Shown: in pieces, positions 8,557-17,561 of the stretch
Position numbering within the stretch: the first letter of the stretch is position 1
Layout: every line of letters begins with the position of its first letter
Source of the DNA: VAXT01 sp963850415
GTDB taxonomy: Bacteria; Actinomycetota; Thermoleophilia; Gaiellales; Gaiellaceae
Assembly: GCA_963850415.1 (NCBI GenBank)
Contig: CAWKLE010000002.1
Location: 682,001 to 746,000, forward strand
Length of the DNA: 64,000 nt
Reading direction: 5' to 3'
Notes under the pieces: model-generated
What the model was told of the DNA's origin: nothing
What the model saw: the letters and a program-made list of their open reading frames with translations, nothing else
Databases searched by the model: none
Position numbers and translations under genes: made by a program

Positions 8557-8848
8557 CGGTCCCCACGATCTCCTTCTCCGCGGACACGAGCTCGTACTCC
8601 TGTCCGTTGAGATACCGAACCGCCTCTTCGAGCAGGCGCTCCGCCTCGCCGTGCTCGCGGGTCACGCAGGCGACCTTGAGCCGCGCCCGCTGCCACTTCT
8701 CGTGGTGGTCGACCTCCGCCACCGACGCGCCGAAGCGGTTCTGCAGCTGCGCCTTCGCCGACTTCACGTACTTGCGCTTGCCCTTCAGCGACCCCGCCTC
8801 CGGGAAATGGAGCTCGACGGTGAGGATCCCGACGTAGCCGGTGCTCAG
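8549..8848 (-). CDS. DUF503 (YlxP-like) protein
   Basis: Small ferredoxin-like protein of the infB-rbfA cluster; a ribosome-biogenesis role has been suggested for YlxP. It shows VGILTVELHFPEAGSLKGKR, SVAEVDHHEKWQRARL and a C-terminal VSAEKEIVG. No ATG, GTG or TTG occurs near the expected N-terminus. The only candidate is CTG at 8848, whose CTGA overlaps the infB stop, giving 99 residues. A far-upstream start inside infB would add unconserved residues. Confidence 0.8.
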   Translation of the reverse strand: MSTGYVGILTVELHFPEAGSLKGKRKYVKSAKAQLQNRFGASVAEVDHHEKWQRARLKVACVTREHGEAERLLEEAVRYLNGQEYELVSAEKEIVGTDD

Positions 8849-10827
8849 GTCGCTGCGGGAGTCGGTTCCGGCGCGGCGCTCAGGTCGGTGCGCTCCACCT
8901 GGCGCACCTCGTAGACCTCGAGCACGTCGCCCTCCTTCACGTCGTTGAAGCCGTCGAGAAGGATCCCGCATTCGAAGCCCTCCTCCACCTCGCGGACGTC
9001 GTCCTTGAAGCGCTTGAGCTGCGAGATCGTCGTGTCGTAGATGACCGTCCCGTCGCGGACGACGCGCACCTTCCCGTTCCGGCGCACGACTCCGCTCGTG
9101 ACCATCGAGCCAGCGATCGTCCCCAGCCGCGAGACGCGGAAGAGCGCCCGCACCTCGGCCTCGCCGAGCGTCTCCTCGGTCGTGACCGGCTTCAGCATTC
9201 CCACGAGCGCCTGCTCGATGTCCTCGGTCAGCCGGTAGATGACGTTGTACGTGCGGATCTCGACGCCCTCGCGCTCGGCCAGCGCCCGCGCCTCGGCGTT
9301 CGGCCGCACGTTGAAGCCGACGATCATCGCGTTCGACGCGGTCGCGAGCATGACGTCGTTCTCGGAGATGCCGCCGACGCCCGTGTGGATGACGTTCACG
9401 CGCACCTCCGGGTGCTGGATCTTCTGGAGCTCGGAGACGGCGGCCTCGACCGACCCGTCCACGTCCGCCTTGATCACGAGGTTCAGGTCCTGGACGGCGC
9501 CCTCCTGCATCTGCGAGAAGAGCGTGTCCAGCGAGACCCCGGACGGGCGGCGCTGGGCGAGCTGCTCGCGCCGCACGCGCTCGCCGCGCACCTGCGCGAG
9601 ATGCCGCGCCTGGCGGTCGTTCTCGACCACGTGCGCGTACTCGCCCGCCGCCGGCGGCTGGTCGAAGCCGATGATCTCGACCGGATCGCCAGGGCCTGCC
9701 GCGCCGGCCTTCTCACCGCGATACGTGTGCAGCGCGCGCACCTTGCCCCAGGCGTCGCCGGCCACGATCGGATCGCCGACGTTGAGCGTGCCGCGCTGAA
9801 CGAGCATCGTCGCCACCGGGCCGCGACCCACGTCGAGGCGCGACTCGATGATCGGCCCGGAGGCCTCGGCCTTCGGGTTCGCCTTCAGCTCGAGCTCCGC
9901 GTCCGCGACGAGCAGCACCTTCTCGAGCAGGTCGTCGAGGTTCTGCTTCTCACGGGCGGAGACGTCCGAGAACTGCGTCGAGCCTCCCCACTCCTCGGGC
10001 TGGAGATCTTCGTTGACGAGCTCCTGGCGGACGCGCTGCGGGTCCGCGTCGGGCTTGTCGACCTTGTTCACGGCGACGACGATCGGAACCTCGGCGGCCC
10101 GCGCATGGGCGATCGACTCCTGCGTCTGCGGCTTGACGCCGTCGTCGGCGGCGACGACGAGCACGGCGATGTCCGTCACCTTCGCGCCGCGGGCGCGCAT
10201 CGCGGTGAATGCCTCGTGGCCCGGCGTGTCGAGGAACGTGATCTTGCGGCCGTTGTGCTCGACCTGGTACGCGCCGATGTGCTGCGTGATCCCGCCGGCC
10301 TCGGTCTCGACGACCGACGACTCGCGAATCGCGTCCAGGAGCGTCGTCTTGCCGTGGTCGACGTGGCCCATGATCGTGACCACGGGCGGCCGGTCGACGA
10401 GGTCCTCCGGAGCGTCCTCGAAGACCTCCGGGAGCTCTTCCTCCTCGGCGACGTGCTTGATCGTCACGTCGCGCTTGACCTCGGTGGCGATCAGCTGCAC
10501 CGCCTCGTCGGACAGGGACTGCGTGATCGTGACCATCTCCCCGAGGCCCATCATGATCTTGATGATCTGGGCCGCTGCAACGCCGAGCGCCTGGGACAGG
10601 TCCTTGACGGACACGCCCGAGGGGACCGTGACCGGGCCGGTCGGCTGTGGGCCCGGCTGCGACTTCGGCCGTGGCTCGGTGCGCTCGCGGGCCTGTCGTG
10701 AGTCCTGGCGCGGCCTGGCGGCGCCGCTGTCGATGACGACACGGCGCTTGCGCCCTCCGGGCGCCTGGCGCGGGCGGACGGGCCTGTTCGGCCTGTTCCC
10801 CTTGGAGTTTCCCTTTGAATCAGCCAT
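8845..10827 (-). CDS. infB: Translation initiation factor IF-2
   Basis: GTPase that brings initiator tRNA to the 30S subunit and promotes 50S joining. From ATG 10827 (GAGGA upstream) it has 660 residues. The short basic N-terminal part is rich in Arg/Pro/Gln, followed by the IF2-N helices near 70-120. The G domain has GHVDHGKT at 154-161, DTPGH at 200-204 and NKVD at 254-257; domains II, III (GVGGISENDV) and IV follow. The N-terminus is much shorter than in E. coli. The start overlaps ylxR by 8 bases. Confidence 0.97.
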   Translation of the reverse strand: MADSKGNSKGNRPNRPVRPRQAPGGRKRRVVIDSGAARPRQDSRQARERTEPRPKSQPGPQPTGPVTVPSGVSVKDLSQALGVAAAQIIKIMMGLGEMVTITQSLSDEAVQLIATEVKRDVTIKHVAEEEELPEVFEDAPEDLVDRPPVVTIMGHVDHGKTTLLDAIRESSVVETEAGGITQHIGAYQVEHNGRKITFLDTPGHEAFTAMRARGAKVTDIAVLVVAADDGVKPQTQESIAHARAAEVPIVVAVNKVDKPDADPQRVRQELVNEDLQPEEWGGSTQFSDVSAREKQNLDDLLEKVLLVADAELELKANPKAEASGPIIESRLDVGRGPVATMLVQRGTLNVGDPIVAGDAWGKVRALHTYRGEKAGAAGPGDPVEIIGFDQPPAAGEYAHVVENDRQARHLAQVRGERVRREQLAQRRPSGVSLDTLFSQMQEGAVQDLNLVIKADVDGSVEAAVSELQKIQHPEVRVNVIHTGVGGISENDVMLATASNAMIVGFNVRPNAEARALAEREGVEIRTYNVIYRLTEDIEQALVGMLKPVTTEETLGEAEVRALFRVSRLGTIAGSMVTSGVVRRNGKVRVVRDGTVIYDTTISQLKRFKDDVREVEEGFECGILLDGFNDVKEGDVLEVYEVRQVERTDLSAAPEPTPAAT

Positions 10828-11074
10828 TTCCGTCCTCACTAGTGTAGAGGCGAGCCAGATCTTGATCGACCCGGACTGGTGTTCGGAGCGTCCGGGCGAA
10901 TCCGCGGTTCGCGGCGGCGCGCTCGAAGCACTGGAGCCGTCGGCACGTGTAGACGCCCCGCCCTGGTGCCTGCCGGCCCGGAGTCAGCGCCCCGTCCCGG
11001 GCGACGAAGCGGATCAGCTCTGCCTTCGGCGCCTTCCGGCCGCACCCCGTGCAGGTCCGGATCGGCGCCGTCAT
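10820..11074 (-). CDS. ylxR: YlxR (RNase P modulator) family protein
   Basis: Small basic protein of 84 residues encoded between nusA and infB. It starts MTAPIRTCTGCGRKAPKAEL and contains the family signature GRGVYTCRRLQCFERA. YlxR homologues bind RNA and one has been reported to modulate RNase P. The ATG at 11074 overlaps the nusA stop (ATGA), indicating translational coupling. Confidence 0.93.
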   Translation of the reverse strand: MTAPIRTCTGCGRKAPKAELIRFVARDGALTPGRQAPGRGVYTCRRLQCFERAAANRGFARTLRTPVRVDQDLARLYTSEDGNG

Positions 11075-12615
11075 CACGCGGTCGAAGAGTCGTCTCCTTC
11101 GGAGACCGTCTCCTCGACGGCCACGGGCACCTCGGCCTCGGCGGGAGCCTGAGCCTCCTGCGGCTCCTCGGCTACCGGCTGCACATCGGCGACAGGCTCC
11201 TCGTGCGTCTCGGGCAGCGCCGCGGCCGCGACCTCGGCATCGACCGGAGCACCCTCGACCGGAGCGTCCTCGGCCGGAGCCTCTTCCACTTCCTCGGGCT
11301 CGTCGCTGACCCCGCCGACGACCTGTGACGCCTCCAGCTCCTCGCCGGCGGCCTCGCGGTCGGCGAGCTCGCGGTGCGCGGGGATTCCGCAGAAGCGCGA
11401 GCCCGGCAGCGCGGTGTTCGGGCAGCGCTTGCCGTTGGCGAGGATCGCGACACAGCGGCCGGAGAACTCCTCGCCCGAATCGCCGCCTGCGAACGCGGCC
11501 TCGGCCTCGGCCTGCGCGAACTCGGCGTCGGACTGGATGTCCACCTTCCACCCCGTCAGGCGCGCGGCGAGACGGGCGTTCAGGCCCTCCTTGCCGATCG
11601 CCAGCGCGAGCTGGTCCTCGGGGACGATCACCGTCGCCTCCTTCGTCTCGTCGTCGACGAGCACCTCGCGCACGCGCGCCGGCGAGAGCGCCTTCGCGAT
11701 GAAGCGCGCCGGCTCGGTGTTCCACGGGATGATGTCGATCTTCTCGCCGCGCAGCTCGGAGACGACCATGCGCACGCGCGAGCCTCGCGGCCCGACGCAC
11801 GCGCCGACCGGGTCGACGCCCTGGGCGTGCGACTCGACGGCGATCTTCGAGCGGTACCCGGGCTCGCGGGCGACGCCGCGGATCTCGACGAGGCCGTCGG
11901 CGATCTCCGGCACTTCGATCTCGAACAGCGTGCGGATCAGCTCCGGATCGCGCCGCGACAGGATCACCTGCGGGCCCTTCGTCCCGGAGCGGACCTCGGT
12001 GATGACGGCCTTGATGCGGCTGCCCTGCTCGTAGCGCTCGCCGTCCACCTGCTCGGAGCGCGGGAGCAGCGCCTCGACCTTGCCGAGGTCGACGAGCACG
12101 TTGTTGCGGTCGCCCGCCTGCTGGACGATTCCGGTCACGACCTCGGTCACGCGATCGACGTACTCGTCGTACATCATCTCGCGCTCGGCCTCGCGGATGC
12201 GCTGCAGGATCACCTGCTTCGCGGTCTGCGCGGCGATGCGTCCGAAGTCGTGCGGGGTCACGTCCTCGCGCTTGACCTGGTCCGCGGGAACCTCGGACCA
12301 GTCGATGTCCAGGTCCTCGTCGTTGAGCAGCGTGTGCGAGCGCTCGCCGTTCTCGGCCTCGAGCGCCTCGAGCTCGGTGAGCGCACGCTCGCGCGCCTCC
12401 TCGATCAGGCGCTCCTCGATGTCGGCGGGCAGCTCGATCGAGTAGACGCGGAAATCACCCTCGTTGTCGAGCTCGACCGTGGCGTGGCGCGTGGCGCCGG
12501 GGGTCTTCTTGTACGCAGCCAGGAGCGCGTCCTCGAGCGCGTGGATCAGGGTCTCGCCGTCGATCCCCTTCTCCTTCTCGATGACGCGAACCGCCTCGAT
12601 GATCTCTCTGGTCAT
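11074..12615 (-). CDS. nusA: Transcription factor NusA with a C-terminal zinc-finger-like extension
   Basis: Binds RNA polymerase and nascent RNA and tunes pausing, termination and antitermination. The N-terminal domain covers about 1-125, the S1 domain follows (RNNVLVDLGKVEALLP, GSRIKAVITEV), and the KH domains show GVDPVGACVGPRGSRV and LALAIGKEGLNARLAAR. After residue 360 there is an unusual tail: a Cys-rich module CVAILANGKRC, CPNTALPGSRFC, CGIPAH (C-x9-C-x10-C-x4-H), then about 110 acidic Ala/Glu-rich residues. The ATG at 12615 overlaps the rimP stop. Confidence 0.96.
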   Translation of the reverse strand: MTREIIEAVRVIEKEKGIDGETLIHALEDALLAAYKKTPGATRHATVELDNEGDFRVYSIELPADIEERLIEEARERALTELEALEAENGERSHTLLNDEDLDIDWSEVPADQVKREDVTPHDFGRIAAQTAKQVILQRIREAEREMMYDEYVDRVTEVVTGIVQQAGDRNNVLVDLGKVEALLPRSEQVDGERYEQGSRIKAVITEVRSGTKGPQVILSRRDPELIRTLFEIEVPEIADGLVEIRGVAREPGYRSKIAVESHAQGVDPVGACVGPRGSRVRMVVSELRGEKIDIIPWNTEPARFIAKALSPARVREVLVDDETKEATVIVPEDQLALAIGKEGLNARLAARLTGWKVDIQSDAEFAQAEAEAAFAGGDSGEEFSGRCVAILANGKRCPNTALPGSRFCGIPAHRELADREAAGEELEASQVVGGVSDEPEEVEEAPAEDAPVEGAPVDAEVAAAALPETHEEPVADVQPVAEEPQEAQAPAEAEVPVAVEETVSEGDDSSTA

Positions 12616-13049
12616 CTCGCTCCCTCCTCGATCAGGTTTCCTCGCACGATCGAGTCGTACGGGATCTCGACGGGGTCGCCTTGGCCAGGGTCGACACGGA
12701 GCGTCTGCTCACCCGCGCCGACGAGCTGGCCACGAACCCGCTTGCGGTCGGCCGTGCGAACGGAGACCGTTCGGCCGACGACGCGCTCGAAGTGTGGACG
12801 ACGCCTCAACGGTGGCTCCGTGCCCGGAGACGAGACGTCGATCGCGTACTTGCTCAGATAGTCGCGGAGGGTTTCGGTGACGCGCTCACAGAGCTCGTGG
12901 TCGACCCCCTGCGGATGGTCGACGAAGACCGTCATCCGCTCCGGGCCGGAGAGCTCGAGCGCGAGGACCTCGACTCCGGGCAGGCGGCGCTCGACGCGCG
13001 AGGAGACCTCGCGGTACAGAGTCCGTTCCTTCTCGTAGAGATCCGTCAA
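12612..13049 (-). CDS. rimP: Ribosome maturation factor RimP
   Basis: Assists 30S maturation. The 145 residues include the N-terminal alpha/beta domain (GVEVLALELSGPERMTVFVD, HELCERVTETLRDYLSKY, YAIDVSSPGTEPPLRR) and the C-terminal SH3-like domain (RVRGQLVGAGEQTLRVD). The start is TTG 13049 with GAGAGGG upstream. It opens the rimP-nusA-ylxR-infB operon and is preceded almost immediately by a terminator-like hairpin. Confidence 0.93.
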   Translation of the reverse strand: MTDLYEKERTLYREVSSRVERRLPGVEVLALELSGPERMTVFVDHPQGVDHELCERVTETLRDYLSKYAIDVSSPGTEPPLRRRPHFERVVGRTVSVRTADRKRVRGQLVGAGEQTLRVDPGQGDPVEIPYDSIVRGNLIEEGAR

Positions 13050-13061
13050 CGTTGCCCTCTC

Positions 13062-13085
13062 AAAAAAAACGGGCGCGGCGCGCCC
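13062..13085 (-). terminator. Intrinsic terminator/attenuator in the rimP-nusA leader
   Basis: On the minus strand GGGCGC-GCC-GCGCCC is followed by G and eight T residues (A-run 13062-13069 on plus). The T-run ends 12 bases before the rimP TTG, leaving no room for a promoter between them. All rimP-nusA transcripts must therefore read through it. In Bacillus subtilis the equivalent operon is autoregulated by a NusA-dependent leader terminator; the same logic is plausible here. Confidence 0.75.
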
Positions 13086-13115
13086 ATTTCGAACTGCCTG
13101 AAATGTGGTGATCGC

Positions 13116-13124
13116 AGGATAGCA
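13116..13124 (-). promoter_or_regulatory. Candidate extended -10 promoter for the rimP-nusA operon
   Basis: The minus strand reads TGCTATCCT, an extended -10 (TGn-TATnnT), about 67 bases before the rimP start. No good -35 is seen. Initiation about 7 bases downstream would give a leader of roughly 60 nt that contains the terminator hairpin. Confidence 0.4.
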
Positions 13125-13232
13125 AGGCTCCCCGCGCGCACCGTCCCTCGCAAACCGGATCTCGAACGCTCGTCATAGGGCATCTGTGAGGGTCGAAGAT
13201 GATCGGGTCGATGACTGCGGCTGACCGGCGGG

Positions 13233-13670
13233 CTAACCCTCGAGGAGGATCGTCACCGGGCCGTCGTTCGCGAGCTCGACCCGCATGCGCGCGCCGAAGA
13301 CGCCCGCCTCGACGGGGACGCCGAGCTCCCGGAGCGCTACGCAGAAGCGCTCGTAGAGCAGCTCGGCAAGGTCGGGCGGCGCGGCGTCCGAGAAGCTCGG
13401 CCTGTTGCCCTTGGTCGTGTTCGCGATCAGCGTGAACTGGCTGACGACGAGCGCCGCGCCGCCCGCGTCGAGCAGGCTGCGGTCGAACCTGCCCTCGTCG
13501 TTCTCGAAGACACGCAGGCGTCCGACGCGGCCGGCCAGGCGCTCCGAGGACGCCTCGTCGTCGCCCTGCGCCACGCCCAGCAGGACGCACAGGCCGAGGC
13601 CGATCTCCCCCACCACCTCGCCTTCGACGCGCACACGGGCCTCCGAGACGCGCTGGACGACGGCCCGCAA
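13233..13670 (-). CDS. dtd: D-aminoacyl-tRNA deacylase
   Basis: Hydrolyses D-aminoacyl-tRNAs, and Gly mischarged on tRNA-Ala. The 145-residue protein has the complete family pattern: MRAVVQRVSEARVRVEGEVV at the N-terminus, the catalytic-pocket SQFTL motif, and near the C-terminus ANDGPVTILLEG, a variant of NGPVT. It lies 3 bases after the TPR gene and is transcribed in the same direction. Confidence 0.95.
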   Translation of the reverse strand: MRAVVQRVSEARVRVEGEVVGEIGLGLCVLLGVAQGDDEASSERLAGRVGRLRVFENDEGRFDRSLLDAGGAALVVSQFTLIANTTKGNRPSFSDAAPPDLAELLYERFCVALRELGVPVEAGVFGARMRVELANDGPVTILLEG

Positions 13671-13673
13671 CGG

Positions 13674-14030
13674 CTACTCGAGGGCGCGCAGGCGGGCCGC
13701 GTAGTGCTCGCTGCCCGGTCGCAACGATCGGGCGAGCTTCAGGTGGCCGCGAGCCTCGCTCGTCCGCCCGAGCTTCTCGAGGGCGCGGGCGAGCCCGTAG
13801 TGCGCGTAGTCGTCCGCCGGCGAGAGGTCGACGAGCGCGCGAAACTCGGATTCGGCCTCCTGGTAGCGGCGCAAACGGAAGTACGCGATTCCGAGCGCCT
13901 CGCGGATCGACGCCTTCGCCGGCTCGCGGCGCTTCGCCTTCTCGAGGGAGACCGTCGCCTGGGCGGCCATGCCCCGCTTCAGGTGCGCGCGCCCCTTCTG
14001 GAACAGGTCGTAGGTCTCGCTCTCGCTCAT
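13674..14030 (-). CDS. TPR-repeat protein
   Basis: The 118-residue soluble protein starts at ATG 14030 (MSESETYDLFQKGRAHLKRG). It consists almost wholly of tetratricopeptide-like helix pairs, for example REALGIAYFRLRRYQEAESE and AHYGLARALEKLGRTSEARG. TPRs mediate protein contacts; no enzymatic domain is present. It is placed 3 bases before dtd and 20 bases after the transglutaminase gene, so it may belong to that operon. Confidence 0.8.
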   Translation of the reverse strand: MSESETYDLFQKGRAHLKRGMAAQATVSLEKAKRREPAKASIREALGIAYFRLRRYQEAESEFRALVDLSPADDYAHYGLARALEKLGRTSEARGHLKLARSLRPGSEHYAARLRALE

Positions 14031-14049
14031 GGCTCCAAGATAGAAAAAG

Positions 14050-16308
14050 TCAGGAGGCGAAGAGCGAGCGCACCGAGAAGAGCCCGCGTGCCCGGCGGCC
14101 GAACGGGATCGCGCGCCGCAGCCTCCGCCGAACCGCCCGCAGCTCCGACTTCGCTGCACGCGCCGCGTCCGCGCTCGCCCCGGGCGGTCCGAAGCGGGCC
14201 AGTCCCATGTGCTGGACGAGCCGTCCGGAGTCGACGCCGGTGCGTTTGAGCACGACCTCGCCCAGCTCCGCGACGCCGAGATTGCGCGGAATCGTGATCC
14301 CGACGTCGAGCAGGTAGGCGACGAGCTCGCGCCGGCAGGCGGTCGCGATCGCGCGCGGATCGCCGGTCAGGAAGCGGCTCCACCTGAACAGGAGCTTCGC
14401 GGCCACGAGCAGGAGCACGAGCGCGGCCAGGCCGGCGACGACGACCCGCGCGACCGAGAAGCCTCGCGCGGACGATCCTCCCCCGCGTGCCTTGGCGATG
14501 TCGCCGCTCGAGGCCCCGGCGCCGCCGCCGAGCCGCTGGCCGCGGTTGCCCAGCTGGTAGCGGAGCAGACTGCTAGCGAGCTGCACCCCCACGCTCTTCC
14601 TGAGCACGTTCGCGACCCCGGAGACATTGACCGAGATCGACGACGTCGTGTACGTCCCGCCGAGGTTTCCGCGCCCCGGGGTCGGGTCGAACGGGAGCCA
14701 GCCGTACCCGTCGAACCAGACCTCCACCCAGGTGTGCGCGTTCCGGTCGTTGACGCGCCACGTCCCGTGGTCCGCGTCGTAGGCGCCGCTCGTGAAGCCG
14801 GCGGCGACCCGTGCGGGAATCCCGAGGTAGCGGAGCATCAGGGCCATCGCGCCGGCGAAGTGCTGGCAGTACCCGCTCTTCGTGCGGGTCACGAACCCGA
14901 CGAGCGGCGGCATCCCGGGCTCTTGCGGTGGATGCTCGTCGTAGGTGAAGCCTCCGCTCGACCGCAGCCAGGCTTCGATCGCCACGGCCGCCGCATACGG
15001 GTTCGTGGCGCCGTTGGTGATGTCCTCGGCCGCGCGGTAGAGCGGCAGATAGGGACGGAGCCTCTGGTCGTCGAATGCGTGGCGCAGCCACTCCACGCGC
15101 TCCTGCGTCCCGAACGGCGGCACCGATCGTCCGACCCCGACTTCGAGGTACCCGTCGTCGTGCATCTCGCTCGGGTAGCGAGGCGGCGACTTCGCGAGCA
15201 GGGCCGGCGTCGGCTGCGGCTCCCACGACCAACTCCCGTACTCAGCCCCGCGACGCGGCGCCTGCTCCGAGACCTTCGCCACTCCGTCGCGGTAGTACTG
15301 GATCCCGGCCACCCGCTCGTACGCGACCGGACCACTCGCGCTGATCAGGTGACGGTCACGGAGCGCGTCGATGTGCACGGTCGCCGCCTTCCACCTGCGA
15401 GGATCCTGCGCGCGCCTGGGCAGGAGCGGATCGTCCGTGAGCCTCGCGCGGCGCTCGTCTCCGGCAACCGTGAACACCTGGAACGCGACCGGGGGCACCA
15501 GATCTTCCTGCCAGGCGTTGTCGATGAACGTGTCGAGCGTCGTCGCCCGCCAGTAGACGGCGCGCGGGTCATCGGTCTTGACGGTGAACACGCGCGTCCG
15601 CTTCTTCGGGAAGTTGACGCCGCGGTAGTTCGCCTTCCAGACGTACTCGACGTTGACCGACGGCCCGGCCTTCGACGATAGATCCCACTTCTGCCAGTCG
15701 AGGAACTGCGCCTTCGCCACGCCGTTCCAGCTCGAGGCGATCAGCGCCGTGACCGCGAGCGCCGTTCCGACGAGCACCTGTGGCCCGCCGCGGCGAGTCG
15801 TCGGCCCGAGCCGCGCGACGAGGGCGAGTGCCGCGAGGAGGAGCACCACGCCACGCCCGAGGTCGTCGTGCCCGGGGAAGATCGTCGCCGGCCACCCCGC
15901 ACCGGCCACGAGCGCGAGGCTCGCCAGGAGTGGACGCCGGGCCGCCACTGCGAGGGAGGCCAGCGCCGTGAAGACGAAGACCGCGAGCAGCACGACGCCG
16001 TGCATCAGGCGGTGGTCCGATGCGTCGAAGGGCACGAGCACGTCGTAGAAGTCGAGGAAGCCGCGGCCGGTGCGGCTGAGGACGGTCCCCAGCGCGTATG
16101 GGCGGACATCGAGCGCGATCGACCACGCAGCGATCAGCGCGACGCCCGCTCCCGCGAGCCTGAGTCGCAGCGTAGGCAGGAGCGCCGGAGCCACACCGAG
16201 CAGCACCATGACCGCGAGCTCCGTTCCGGAGCGACCCGTCTCCAGCCGTCCCCAGTTCCAGGCGATCAGCAGCCCGAGCAGGAGCGAGAAGACCGTTGTC
16301 TTAGCCAC
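14050..16308 (-). CDS. TgpA-like membrane transglutaminase
   Basis: The 752-residue membrane protein has about six N-terminal hydrophobic segments in residues 1-215, then an extracytoplasmic region. It contains a transglutaminase-like Cys-His-Asp core: SGYCQHFAGAMALMLRYLGI, HTWVEVWFDGYGWLPFDPTPG. A further transmembrane helix (VVVAGLAALVLLLVAAKLLF) and a cytoplasmic C-terminal domain follow. This is the layout of TgpA/DUF3488 proteins. It overlaps the DUF58 gene by 8 bases; moxR-DUF58-transglutaminase is a widespread conserved operon. Confidence 0.92.
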   Translation of the reverse strand: MAKTTVFSLLLGLLIAWNWGRLETGRSGTELAVMVLLGVAPALLPTLRLRLAGAGVALIAAWSIALDVRPYALGTVLSRTGRGFLDFYDVLVPFDASDHRLMHGVVLLAVFVFTALASLAVAARRPLLASLALVAGAGWPATIFPGHDDLGRGVVLLLAALALVARLGPTTRRGGPQVLVGTALAVTALIASSWNGVAKAQFLDWQKWDLSSKAGPSVNVEYVWKANYRGVNFPKKRTRVFTVKTDDPRAVYWRATTLDTFIDNAWQEDLVPPVAFQVFTVAGDERRARLTDDPLLPRRAQDPRRWKAATVHIDALRDRHLISASGPVAYERVAGIQYYRDGVAKVSEQAPRRGAEYGSWSWEPQPTPALLAKSPPRYPSEMHDDGYLEVGVGRSVPPFGTQERVEWLRHAFDDQRLRPYLPLYRAAEDITNGATNPYAAAVAIEAWLRSSGGFTYDEHPPQEPGMPPLVGFVTRTKSGYCQHFAGAMALMLRYLGIPARVAAGFTSGAYDADHGTWRVNDRNAHTWVEVWFDGYGWLPFDPTPGRGNLGGTYTTSSISVNVSGVANVLRKSVGVQLASSLLRYQLGNRGQRLGGGAGASSGDIAKARGGGSSARGFSVARVVVAGLAALVLLLVAAKLLFRWSRFLTGDPRAIATACRRELVAYLLDVGITIPRNLGVAELGEVVLKRTGVDSGRLVQHMGLARFGPPGASADAARAAKSELRAVRRRLRRAIPFGRRARGLFSVRSLFAS

Positions 16309-17512
16309 TGGCCGCGTACGCCTCCTGCAGCCCGCTCAGCTTCGCCGCGAGATCGTCGCCGCGCTGCACCGTGACGACCGGGACGCCGCCCGCCTGGAGC
16401 CGCAGGAGCGCAGGGTCGCGCAGCGGAACGGGCTCGCGCCCGTTGAAGCTAGACGCGTCGATGAGCACCAGCGACGCCGGCCGGCGAGCGAAGGCCCGGT
16501 CGAGGAGCGCATCGACGAGCTGCGGCTCGAGGGCCGCCGTCACGACGACGAGCTCGACCGCGTGCATGGCCGGCGAGGCATCCCGCTGGAGGAAGCGCGC
16601 GAGCGAGTCCTTGCCGGTCGGCTCAGCGGACGCGAGCAGCTCGAGCGCGGACCGCCACTCGCTGTCGATCGACCCGACCTGACACGTCTCGGGCGGCGAA
16701 GACGTGATGCTGAGCAGCGCACGGCGTCCGCGAAGCGCGTTCGCGCGCAGGATCGACCCGGCCGCGCGGACCTGGACGTCGAACGACTCGCCGACGACCG
16801 CGCGGCTGTCCGCGTCGAGCAGCACCGCGATCTCGTCGTGCGGCATGTCCTCGAGCTCCTTCACCATCAGCTCGCCGCGCTTCGCGGTCGTTCGCCAGTG
16901 GACCTTGCGCAGCGACTCGCCCTGCTGGTACTCCCGGACGCTGTGCAGGTCGAACCCGGCCGTGCGCCGCAGCACGACGTGACCGCCGGCCAGCGTCGCG
17001 CCGAGCTCCGAGAAGACGCGTTCGAGCTCGACCAGGCGCGGATAGACGAGGAGCGTCGATTCGGCGCCGAGGCTCTGCTCCGCGCGCGCGAGCCCGAACG
17101 GATCCTCGAACACGGCCCGGACCGCGTCGAACCGGTAGCGGCCGCGCGACATGTGCGGGAGGACATAGCGCACGTGGAGCTCCGGCCCGCGCCGGTTCAG
17201 CTCCACGCGGCGCTCGCCGAGCTTGCTGATCTGCTCGTAGACCTCGAGCGTGCGCGGCCCCGGATTCCTGTGCGCGCTCGCCTCGAGGCCGATCGTCACG
17301 TCGTCGCCTTCGACGTACTCCCGCGCGCCGAGATGACGACGGAGCGAGACCGGCTGACGAAGGATCTCGACCCAGATCCGCGCGCCGACGACCGCAAGCG
17401 CGAGGCCCGTGGCGATCGGGTACAGCGACCTCGAGCCGAAGCCCCAGGCGACGAGATAGATGCCGCCTGCGAGCAGCAGCGCGAGCCGACCGCGTTCGGT
17501 CAGCCCGCTCAT
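16301..17512 (-). CDS. DUF58 domain protein
   Basis: The 403-residue protein begins MSGLTERGRLALLLAGGIYL with two N-terminal transmembrane helices. The DUF58 core signature follows, including GESLRKVHWRTTAKRGELMV and KELED, then a von Willebrand A-like fold with LLDADSRAV. DUF58 proteins pair with MoxR ATPases, probably as client or adaptor in maturation of surface or enzyme complexes. ATG 17512 is chosen because it directly precedes the first membrane helix; upstream in-frame sequence is unconserved. Confidence 0.9.
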   Translation of the reverse strand: MSGLTERGRLALLLAGGIYLVAWGFGSRSLYPIATGLALAVVGARIWVEILRQPVSLRRHLGAREYVEGDDVTIGLEASAHRNPGPRTLEVYEQISKLGERRVELNRRGPELHVRYVLPHMSRGRYRFDAVRAVFEDPFGLARAEQSLGAESTLLVYPRLVELERVFSELGATLAGGHVVLRRTAGFDLHSVREYQQGESLRKVHWRTTAKRGELMVKELEDMPHDEIAVLLDADSRAVVGESFDVQVRAAGSILRANALRGRRALLSITSSPPETCQVGSIDSEWRSALELLASAEPTGKDSLARFLQRDASPAMHAVELVVVTAALEPQLVDALLDRAFARRPASLVLIDASSFNGREPVPLRDPALLRLQAGGVPVVTVQRGDDLAAKLSGLQEAYAASG

Positions 17513-17561
17513 GGGTGGCCCTGCCGGTGGCGCCGCCGAGGCTCTGGGTCGCGAGCACCAA

